DNA from: Pseudoneurospora amorphoporcata | Taxonomy: Eukaryota; Ascomycota; Sordariomycetes; Sordariales; Sordariaceae | Direction of reading: 5' to 3' | NCBI GenBank assembly: GCA_033297205.1 | Contig: MU859066.1 | Span: forward strand, 337,845-401,844 | Length of the DNA stretch: 64,000 nucleotides | Shown: positions 55,562 through 64,000 of the stretch, piece after piece | Layout: the number at the start of each line of letters is the position of its first letter | How positions within the stretch are numbered: position 1 is the first letter of the stretch | The notes under the pieces: model-generated | What the model saw: the letters and a program-made list of their open reading frames with translations, nothing else | Databases searched by the model: none | What the model was told of the DNA's origin: nothing | Made by a program: the position numbers and the translations under genes

Positions 55562-58162
55562 TTTGATGTCGTTCTTTGACCCTTGATTCCTTGATGGAGT
55601 TCAGAAACCCAAGCTCTTGATGTTCCGATGTATTTCCAAAGATAGGCGGGCTGCGATCGCGAACGCGGCGAATTATTGATGTAGGTTGGCGGACAAAGGC
55701 GCGTACGTCAACATCAAGCGGGGCCTCGAGCCCAGTTGGTCGAGACGAAAGGGATACGGCAAGCTGCTACTATTGCCAGATTCCGTAAAACGACACCGCA
55801 ACGGCGACAAGTCGATGGTTCGCCAGTCGGTTCTGTAGTCGTGCCCGTAACTGCCTAGCGCGCTCGGGCGAGCTCGACAGTTAGGGGGTTAGTTGCTGCG
55901 ACGGACAGGACAAAGGGCTTTGGAGTTGGCCGCCTCGATGGGAAGACGGCGTTGATGGTTGTTCAACGTGAACTCAATGGTGGCGAGCGGCAGGAGGGAT
56001 AGTTTGATGACCCGGGCCGGTGTAGCGGACAGGGGCTTGGAATGCGTTCGCGGCCGTGGGTTGTGTTTGCTAGGGAACTCGGGGGCCGGCCAGATTGTTC
56101 AGTCAGGCCAGGGCAAGGATCGAGCAATCGTCTCAGTCGGTCGGGGAAAGGACGTCGAATGCCACGGGATGAAGATAGGTAGAGAATGATGGGTCGAACT
56201 GGTCGAGCTCGAATCACGATCACGGCGTGCGCGCTGCAGTCGGCGCCAATCAGTCGGCGGCGGTCGTATAAGCGGTGGACGGTGACGGTCGGTGTCGGTG
56301 GACAAGTGGACGTAACAACGGTGGACGTGGGACGGGATTGCGATGGCTGACGAGACGACGGGACCCGACTGAGTGCCTCTGCTGCGTGTACAAGAGGTGT
56401 ATCGAGATGCCGGGGCGCTAAAGGTACCTTATGGTCGGGGTTTGGAGAGGCGGCGGCCACAAGGAAGGGCGTGGAGGTGGCCGGGGGGAAGACGGGCGGT
56501 CGGTTGGTTGCGCTGGAGAAGGGAACCTGCAGTGGGCTTGCGGTCGGGCGTGGTGTCGCCTGTGCTTGGTGGTCATTGTCCGCGATGGAAGTGGAAGTGC
56601 GGTCGGGTGCCCAAAGACGGGGCCACAGTCAATGCCGGTGCGTCGGGTACGCAGGTGTCGGGTCCCTGGGTGTTTGCTGGGCTTGTTGTAAGTTTGGGCC
56701 TCCAGGACCAGAGTCCAGCGGGTCCAGTAGGTAGGTAAAATGGAATCTGTCCCTGCACTTTTAAAGTACCTCTAGTCCGGTACGTACCTTAGGTACTTGG
56801 GTCGCGTGGGACAAACAACAGCAACAACACTGGATGGAAGCAGCAGCTACAAACAGCGGGCAACAGCGATCTACAGGCCCCGCCACGACGGCGGAGTGCA
56901 ATTTCCAGGCCTGCTTCTATATAACAATATGGATGGGACCAGCCTAGCATTTCCCTAGCATCTTCCTACTAGCATGAGGCCTGGGCTACCCGGCAACGTA
57001 AATCAAAGTAAAAAAAGATCACTGCCAGGGCACCTGCAGAAAAAAGAAGCAACGGAGATCCCTCTCATGTCTTACGGTAGTACCTAAGGTATGTACGTCG
57101 AGGGGAAGTCAGGCACAGGCAGAGAGAGACGGGATGTTGATGCTGGGCTTCTTGAGCAGGAACAGCCCGACACAAGCTGACCTAGTTCTAGTGCTTGCTG
57201 CTTGGCTACGAACGGAAGGGGCCCGGCTTGCATGCAAATAACACGTGTGTCCCGTCACTTGGATGTTTGGGAAACCTCGTCAGGAACGAGGGACGGCAGG
57301 GATGTGCAAGTTTTTGTGCACAACAGCATCTACATGGAACAAAGATTCTTCGAGGCGCTTGAACACAGCGTTGCCCAGACACGGGGAATGACATCCATAC
57401 ACCCATATTGTGCTATACATAGTTGCCCACCAAGGCCCCCTCTCTCAACATATCGGGCAGGACCAGGACCTCTTCCAGACAAAGCTCGACTTATCTAGAC
57501 TAGAGGTCCCTGGCTGTCGTGCTACCTACCAGCCCTTTTCTCCGCATATGCAGGCTTGGTATTTTTGTCATTCTCGACGAGAGGAAGATGATGGACAGCG
57601 GCTGAGAACATCGAGCACTCCATGGGGAGACACTCAGTGAACGAGTGGATACCATCCTCAAGGCGTGAGGACCCGAGAGTGGACAAAGAATATTGGACAA
57701 TATGAGAGCCCCTTGATGTTTCTGTCCACCTTCCACATGGAACCCCTCTTCGTCAGGGTCGCAGCATTATGAGACTTGTGCATGGCTCATCACCTTATCA
57801 GAATTCATGGCTCACCCACATTGATCGTGTTATTCGCTCTATATCCCTATATCCAAGATAGAAGCTAGGGGTAGAGGTACCTAAGTTGATCGAAATGGAC
57901 TATTTATTATCTTGTACAGATCCGCCCAATACGCTTGCGCTGTTCATACAATCTCCACTAAATAGGCTCGACGATGGTGCTAAGAGTCCGGTCAAGACTT
58001 CAGTTTGGGAACGACCCTGAAATAAAAGCAACCTAAGAGCTTCCCCTATCGCCAACCAAGCTGCCGAGCCAAGCCAAGCCAACCTCAACCGAAAATGAAA
58101 CAAATGCGGTGCTGTAGCGACAACAAAATAGCGAAGAAATATCAGCAGTGGCCGGCATCGCC
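55562..58162. other. 2.6-kb region upstream of LRG1
   Basis: Probably a long LRG1 promoter and leader plus the 3' UTR of the membrane hydrolase gene. It has scattered GTACCTTAGGTAC-like short palindromic stretches (near 56777 and 57078) and GCCAA repeats near 58070. ORFs here are not protein-like. Confidence 0.5.
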
Positions 58163-60066
58163 CTACAAGCGAGCCAACTTCTTCAGTCTCTTCTCAATCA
58201 TCTCACGTCCCTCCAGAGTCCGCCAGACTTGGTGAGGTGCCTGGTCAACAATGTCCCAATCCTCCAGGTTGGATGTAAGTTGGGTTAGATCTCGTTGCTA
58301 TGTATTGTCAATATTGACGTCAGTAACGCTCATAGAGAAGATACATCGGGTTATTGGGGCATCATGACATACCTTGCTCTCCCACTCGCTGTCCTTCCTC
58401 ATCTGCACACCAGACGTCACCACCACCACGGGTGTGGTCTTGTACTGGATGGTTCTGCTGGACACCACGTCTCGCCGGGTGAGCGAGTTGGCCACCAGAC
58501 TCTCCTGCAGCTTCGCAAAGATTACTCCTCCGGACTGGTAGGCAGACCCGCCATAGATCCGGTCCCTGGCGCTTCGGCCTCGGAGAATGGCGGCGGGGAT
58601 GCGGTCCAGGCCGCATGGGGAGAGGACGCCTTGCAACCAGAGACGGAAGCCGCGGCCGGGGGCCCCAACCCGGTAAAGAAGGTCTTCGTGCAATGGATCG
58701 ATCATGAGGAGCCCGCGCACTTCTTGGCCGTGTCGCGAGCTGAAGACTCGTGAATACAAGGAACCGATGCCGGCGCTGGCGAGTACCCAACTGCAAAGAA
58801 TGTTGTCAGTAAGAAAGCGAGAAAGAGGGTATATGGGGATAACATACGGTCCATCCTCCCCTGCGCGAGACAACGCTTCACTCAAAACATCAGATGCCAT
58901 GCTCACCGAGAGTGGTGAAGGGGCCGCGTCACTCTATCAAGTTCAATTCGTCAGTCCATGAACGAGAAAAAAAGAGGCAGACACTCAGGTTCACGTACCC
59001 AGGCAATTCCCGGCCGATCAGCAAAGCAATATCTGGCAATGGAACCGTTCTTGACTGCGTTCTCAGCAAATTGCCAGAGCCCATGCTCAACTGCATCCTC
59101 GCCGCCCTCAAAGAGAACGGTAGTCGTCCTGTTTCCATGAGCATCCAACTTGGGACCGGAACAGAATAGATGGATCTGATACTTGTCCTCGTCAACCCAG
59201 TACCGTTCGCCCGGTGGCGCCACCCTCGCGTCCAGAGCACGAAGTGTGAGCGTGCAAGTCGTGAGGAATACCATGATCGACACAAGCGTCAACATAATGC
59301 TAGACAAAAGCACCTGTACCCATTCGAGCAGTGTACGCCTCGTCTCCGGGCGGCCGGTGAGCCGTTCTTCTTCCTCAGTCTTTCCCCACTGTGATGTCGG
59401 TTGAGTGTCAGTCAGTCTATCAACGAGCCCAGGGGCTTTCTCTTTGTGGGATTCTAAAAGAGAAAGGGAGAACAAGAAAAATATATAAAAAAACAGACTT
59501 ACCTGCACAGTCCGATCAGCAGCCACGGCCCAGACAGCCATCAGCGTCGCCCAAATCACGCTCGCCGCACCCACCCACAACTCCTCATGCCTCGTCTTCT
59601 CCACCGCCAACATGATGACCACATCCACCAGTAACAACACCGCCGTAACAATACTCACCACCCTCGCAGGCTTACTCGGCACCGCAAAGAACAGCAAGGT
59701 GGTAATCAACGTGATCAGAGCAACCGTAGTATAGCTAAACGCAAAAAAGGGCGACCCCCGCGCGTGCAAACCGGGAGGCGTCACGAAGACCGAAGCCAGC
59801 ATCAGCACCCACCAGATGAAGGTCAAGCAGGCGAGGACGACGGTGACGGCGCGCACGAGACGGACTGTCCAGAGGTTGTAGGGGGAGACGGCGGGGTCGT
59901 CGGGCGAGAGGTAGGGGATGCCGGTGCTGTCTACCCGGTTGGGGAGGAGGCGGGTGTGCTCGTCGGGTTCGTGGTGGTGAGTGTCGACGGAGGAGCGGCC
60001 GGCGAAGTCATCCCGGTCCCGGGGCTCGGCGCCGTGGCCGTTATGGGGCCAGTTCTTGGTGCTCAT
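58163..60066 (-). CDS. Five-TM membrane protein with a C-terminal alpha/beta-hydrolase domain
   Basis: Five exons, 59503-60066, 58999-59388, 58848-58933, 58373-58790 and 58163-58297, give 530 residues. A hydrophilic N-tail is followed by four membrane helices (about 70-95, 107-129, 135-155, 164-183) and a fifth at about 213-237. The rest is an alpha/beta-hydrolase: IHLFCSG and TTTVLFEGG (strands and oxyanion region), RYCFADRPGIAWS, the nucleophile elbow WVLASAGIGSLYSR with candidate Ser352, and GLLMIDPLHED. A late His (about 508, DQAPHQVW) could complete the triad. The elbow is ASAG rather than GxSxG. I recall such proteins in fungal genomes as uncharacterised membrane proteins; substrate and compartment are unknown. 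Confidence 0.8.
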
Positions 60067-61267
60067 CGTGGTGAGGTAGCAGGTAGGGCTGGCTGGTAGG
60101 TAGATATCAGCCCGAAGTGCGTTGCTTCTGGTGACAGTGAGGTAGGTATGTAAAGGTATGTAGGTCTGGGTCCGCTGAGTATATTAGAGATACTCGGGCT
60201 TGATATTTGCAGGTAGGTTTTGATGTGTAGCGTCTCACGATATACGACCTACGCACACACGTTGGTAGGTAGGTATGTGGTGCAAGGAAGTGAGAGTGCC
60301 GACGGAGTGAATGTAATGTAGATGAGCAACCAAAGCACTTGCATGAGCTTGAGCGGGTTTAGATGGATTCAACTTCCTTATGCAATGTCATCCACATAAC
60401 CTGCACCAGCTTATGTCTGGCAGTGATTGCTAGACCCGAGAGCTGAAGAGGGGAACCTGATCAGTAGCGTCAAAGAATAGAGCAGCTCTCGATTCTATTA
60501 AGTCTTTTTCTGTAATATAAAGTGAAAACGACAAGGGATGGAAGCCGGAGTGAGGGAAACTCAAAAACCAACTACGTCATGATCCCAACCCCACGCCCAA
60601 CCCCGATTGGTCAATCTCCCGGTGGTGGTCTACCTAAATCGAGGTGCTTGTGTGCCCCCCAGAACCAACTTTCACAAAACAAAAGAGAGGTTGCATATCT
60701 TGCGCATTGTCCCAAATCCTCTGAGCTCCATTTGGCGGGGGCACCTGATGGTTCAGATCGGGGTCATGAGTTGTCTTGCTCGTGTGGTGAAGAAACGCGG
60801 GGCAGACGCAGAGCCGTCTTGCTGGGATCGATCGGGATATTTCTTTTAAGGGTTTTCAAGGAAAGGATGGTAAGACCGTGTTACTGGTATGTATGTACGT
60901 ACGCAGTGGCGGTTCATGAGATTGTGGGGTCTAGCGGCGAATAAGATGGAAAACTTTCGCTTACACGAGGATACTTGAGGCACAGCATTGAATGCCATTC
61001 CATGTTTCTTCAGCACAGCGGCAATGAAGGCTCGGGGCTCGGGGAGGAAACCACCAGCCGCATGTTCTCGGAGCAGATCACTGGACTGCATGGGATTTCA
61101 TTTCCAGGGTTATCCAAGCTACCTACACTACACAAACGATTCCGGCGCGTGTGTGATCGAAGCCAGCTAACACGGTCACCGTGCTATGAAATCGATGCCA
61201 AAACGAAAATCTACCAAGACATCCGCCACGTTTGTGTTCACGAGTCTACCACGGCCGATTTCCCACT
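60067..61267. other. Upstream region of the membrane hydrolase gene
   Basis: 1.2 kb with clustered GTAGGTAG/GGTATGTA-type short repeats (60070-60280) just upstream of the start codon. No gene recognised. Confidence 0.5.
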
Positions 61268-61972
61268 TCACCACCCACTTGTATCCCACGGAACAGCACT
61301 ACTCCCTCCTCCCGGAACAGATCCCTTCCTACTTGACCCCGATCCAACCGTCGACGAAGCCGTCCCGGCCCCGGTCCCGTACCCCAGACCAAGACCACCA
61401 GACAGAGTCGAACTCGACACCGATCCCGACCTAACAGACGACGACCCTCCTCTCCCACTTCCAGCTATACTGCCCCTCTGCTGTTTCTCCTCCATCTGTC
61501 TCCTCTTCATCTCGGCCTTCTTCCGCATAAGCACCTCCTCCGGCGTCGGCCCCTTAGTCGGCCTTATCGCGTCCTCGGGGATCTCACCGATGGGCGCGTG
61601 GAGTTTCGTGTGAGGATCGGTCTCGGTGGGTGAAACGCCGGCACGTTGGAAGGCTTCTTGCTTGTATTGGTTGAGGACTTGCATGGAGGGTTCGCTGGTT
61701 GAGGCCCAGTCGGCTACTTTATGGAGGAGGCCGCTGAAGAACTTGCCACTGGTTTTGCTTCCTCCACCGGATTTGGTGGGGTTTGTGGTGATGGTGGTGT
61801 TGCGGGTAGTGGTTTTCGACATGGAGGAGACGGAGCTACTGCCGCTGCGGCTTGTGGCTGTTTTCTGGACGGGGCGGATGTTGGCGTCGTCCAGTCTTGG
61901 GAAGCTGCTACTGCCGGCTTTGGACATCTTTGGATCTTTTCGTGGAGTATCCGACACTGTCTCAAGTGCCAA
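61268..61972 (-). CDS. Small Ser/Gly-rich protein, unknown
   Basis: Single exon, 234 residues from the first ATG (219 from the second at 61927, MSKAGSSSF). The N-terminal and C-terminal thirds are Ser/Thr/Gly-rich and probably disordered. The middle (about 75-165) looks conserved: FFSGLLHKVADWASTSEPSMQVLNQYKQEAFQRAGV, then KLHAPIGEIPEDAIRPTKGPTPEEVLMRKKAEMKRRQMEEKQ, ending in a charged helix. There is no signal peptide or membrane segment. I do not recognise the family; the middle segment is what a homology search should use. Confidence 0.7.
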   Translation of the reverse strand: MALETVSDTPRKDPKMSKAGSSSFPRLDDANIRPVQKTATSRSGSSSVSSMSKTTTRNTTITTNPTKSGGGSKTSGKFFSGLLHKVADWASTSEPSMQVLNQYKQEAFQRAGVSPTETDPHTKLHAPIGEIPEDAIRPTKGPTPEEVLMRKKAEMKRRQMEEKQQRGSIAGSGRGGSSSVRSGSVSSSTLSGGLGLGYGTGAGTASSTVGSGSSRKGSVPGGGSSAVPWDTSGW

Positions 61973-63488
61973 GGTGGCCCCAGTTAATGGTTTGTATGGC
62001 CGGCTTCACTGACAAGCGTCCTGTGTAAGTGCATCTCCAAGTAGAGGAGTTTTCCTCCTGGCGGTGTGAAAATATGTCCAATCGACTGGCCGTCCAGCCC
62101 CCAAAAAGGATTTTAGGCCACGCCCGGCCACCCACTTGCAAGGACAAGCCAGCAAGGCCCAGCTAAAAACCGAGACTGCAAAAATAGGTTTGGTTCCACA
62201 AGACAGGAACCGGAGAAGCCTATATCAGAAACCTTGGCTGCCGTATCTGGAAAAAGCTGGGTCGTCAGGGCGGCGTCAGGGATTCGCGTGGAGAAATCGG
62301 CCTGTATCCGAGATCGGGAAAGATATGATGAGGTCCATCATTGACACGAGGGCATCGTACTATCTCGTCGCTATTGCCTTTTGGCTACTCGGATTTGACT
62401 GAAAATTCGAGTGACTAACCCTCGGAGGACGTTTTTGCGAAAGTCTGAAGGCCCTGTTATGTAGGTCAGTAAGAAACGTTGACTGAGGTATAATCTCATG
62501 CGATAACGACAGACGTGAGGCGAAGCAAGTCCAAGTTCTCTTATGACGGTGATGCACGAGCTTGGTGAGTTGAAAGGTTCACTCTTGATGTACTGTAGTT
62601 CGGAAAATATTACACCGAGATTTTGAGTTCGAAAAATAAATGCGGCCATCCGGCAAAGAAAAAGACACGCTCGCTATCTGCGAGGAGACTATTGGCAATT
62701 ACCATCAAAGATAATACGGCGAAGTCCGGACTATAGACACGAATAGAAGCAGAAATGAACGTGATGGAAGAAAACAAATCATGCTTTATCAGATCGTGTC
62801 CGCAGAAACGACCGATGGTCTAGAAGAAATCCCGATGGCTAGAAGACCGAAGCGGGTCTGGCCAAGTGCCACTGTTGCCGAGTACGTTAAAACGCAGTGC
62901 TAACGCAGTATGTACGATGTAGACTTCAGCTGCACTTTTGAATGGCGCAAGACAGCATGTGCTTTTAGCGAGTCAAAAAGCAAGCCGCTGCATGGTGGCG
63001 AGGGCGGTTACCGTAGTACATGTGCGAATTGAGATGTCTAGGTATCTCGTCGACTTCTTACGGCCAGTAAGTGGGATCGGGAGCTGAAGGGTCGTGTTCG
63101 TTTAATTTTGAACGTGGATGCCATGTAGTCGTGTCAGTGATCAGCAGGTGTTTTTCCTTTCTCAATCATGAAACAGCGCCTTAAGGATACTATGATGAGA
63201 AAGCAACCAAAACACAATCGACTTGCAACATTTGATTCTCGGGAAAATCCTAGAGTTATCATCCCGGTTGGAAATATAAGCCGAAGTGGCAGGGGGTGAA
63301 AAAAATTGGGGGCATCAGTTCCTAGTTATTGCTGGCTTGGCTTGTGGGGCTACTGCTCGCTTAACAGTCGTATCGTCACCACCTAATCTGCGTTATAGAT
63401 TCTGGTGATGTAAATACTGGGCAGTCTTTCTGGTTGTTTACTTTGTGATCTTTTTCATTGTTTACTTCTTATTATCGTCGTCGTTGAT
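61973..63488. other. Region upstream of the Ser/Gly-rich gene
   Basis: 1.5 kb, AT-richer to the right, with no coding-like frame. The left part should be the promoter of the 61268-61972 gene. Confidence 0.5.
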
Positions 63489-63752
63489 ATGCCTGGTCTT
63501 TTTAATATCACAAAGAAGGCGCACGTAAAAAGCATCATTGATTTCGCTAAATTCTTTGAAGAAACCTAGGATCACAGTTATACTGACCGTTTCCTTACTG
63601 CATATATCAGTTGTGGTATAAGAACAGTTCGTCGCATTTATAGCGATGACAACCGCCGTACGAATCCGACTATGAATGGGGAAACCCGGGGTAGAAAGAG
63701 GAAGCTTAGCTGGGAGCACACTAGTAAAATCATTCAGATGTATAATTGTTAA
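63489..63752 (+). pseudogene. Decayed N-terminal fragment of a Tc1/mariner-like transposase
   Basis: 88 codons in one frame from the ATG at 63489 to TAA at 63750-63752, broken by an in-frame TAG at 63567-63569. The reading contains KKAHVKSIIDFAKFFEE, then a helix-turn-helix-like GIRTVRRIYSDDNRR, then ETRGRKRKLSWEHTSKIIQM. The last segment is the pattern of the DNA-binding region of fungal Tc1/mariner-like transposases (HTH followed by a basic GRKxK(L/I) linker). No DDE catalytic part follows, so the copy is truncated as well as interrupted. The TAG could come from CAG by a CpA-to-TpA change, the change favoured by repeat-induced point mutation; that is inference. I recognise this from motif pattern only. 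Confidence 0.55.
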
Positions 63753-64000
63753 CGTGTGGCTAGTACTGTGCCTTGTAACTGCCCTGTACTACTCAGTAGT
63801 ATAGTAGGCTAGTCACTGGGGAACTTAGTCTCCACAGAATGTGTTAGAATAATAGGGCTTGGCCATTGCGTTCTCAGCCTCGCCACCATTCTTGGCTTCG
63901 CCACCATATTCTTGGCTTCGCTAACTTATTCAGCATTCCTTCTAGATTGATTAGTCATTATGGAATGCATTGGAAACTTACAGATCTAGTTTCTTTCCTT
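63753..64000. other. Right-edge sequence after the transposase fragment
   Basis: AT-rich, with many CTAGT/TAGTA words. It contains a direct repeat at 63882-63920. No terminal inverted repeat of the transposon could be identified. Confidence 0.4.
63882..63920. repeat. Two-copy direct repeat (18-20 bp)
   Basis: GCCACCATTCTTGGCTTC is followed immediately by GCCACCATATTCTTGGCTTC; the second copy has a 2-bp insertion. Confidence 0.8.

Noticed and set aside
51575..64000. Possible biosynthetic gene cluster at the right end
   Set aside because: LRG1, the membrane hydrolase and the Ser/Gly-rich protein share no pathway, and there is no core synthase or cluster regulator.
1..64000. CRISPR array, prophage, bacterial operon features
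   Set aside because: Spliced eukaryotic genes throughout; no regularly spaced repeats.

Overview
The window comes from a filamentous ascomycete, most likely a Sordariomycete close to Neurospora or Sordaria. The evidence is short introns (about 50-200 nt) with GTRNGT donors, CTRAC branch sites and YAG acceptors, a strong bias to C-ending codons, 0.2-6 kb between genes, and a gene set of ordinary eukaryotic housekeeping genes plus fungus-specific proteins. I assign no species. Exon joins were worked out by hand. For every multi-exon gene that lies wholly inside the window the joined exons give a multiple of three, which checks the models internally.

Layout. 1-3064 (-): 3' part of a Cys-rich, low-complexity protein that runs off the left edge. 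4424-7101 (-): STT3, catalytic oligosaccharyltransferase subunit. 8239-9064 (-) and 9420-10366 (+): divergent ribosomal protein genes L35 and L6. 11346-11660: a MITE-like element. 11902-12718 (+): Golgi SNARE GOS1. 13344-14567 (-): ATP10. 15177-16909 (+): E2 of the branched-chain 2-oxoacid dehydrogenase. 19330-19758 (+): small single-pass membrane protein. 21316-22087 (-): gluconokinase. 22088-28095: 6 kb without a recognisable gene, holding a cluster of hairpins, a repeated motif and a telomere-like dimer. 28096-30850 (+): dipeptidyl peptidase III. 31056-32276 (-): DUF3074/START-like protein. 33263-33523 (-): small Cys-rich protein. 34578-37059 (-): Zap1/ZafA-type zinc-finger regulator. 39285-39807 (+): predicted N-myristoylated protein. 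40376-44101 (-): PRP5 spliceosomal helicase. 45304-46500 (+): mitochondrial HMG-box protein. 46994-48829 (-): unknown low-complexity protein. 49584-50774 (+): ERG26. 51575-55561 (-): LRG1-type LIM-RhoGAP. 58163-60066 (-): five-TM protein with an alpha/beta-hydrolase domain. 61268-61972 (-): small Ser/Gly-rich protein. 63489-63752 (+): decayed transposase fragment.

There is no operon or biosynthetic cluster. Several genes serve mitochondria (ATP10, E2, HMG-box protein, possibly DPP III) or the secretory pathway and cell surface (STT3, GOS1, LRG1, ERG26), but they look like independent neighbours. I found no convincing new multi-gene system. The most notable unexplained elements are the MITE, the hairpin cluster near 27 kb, the decayed transposase at the right end, and the membrane hydrolase.
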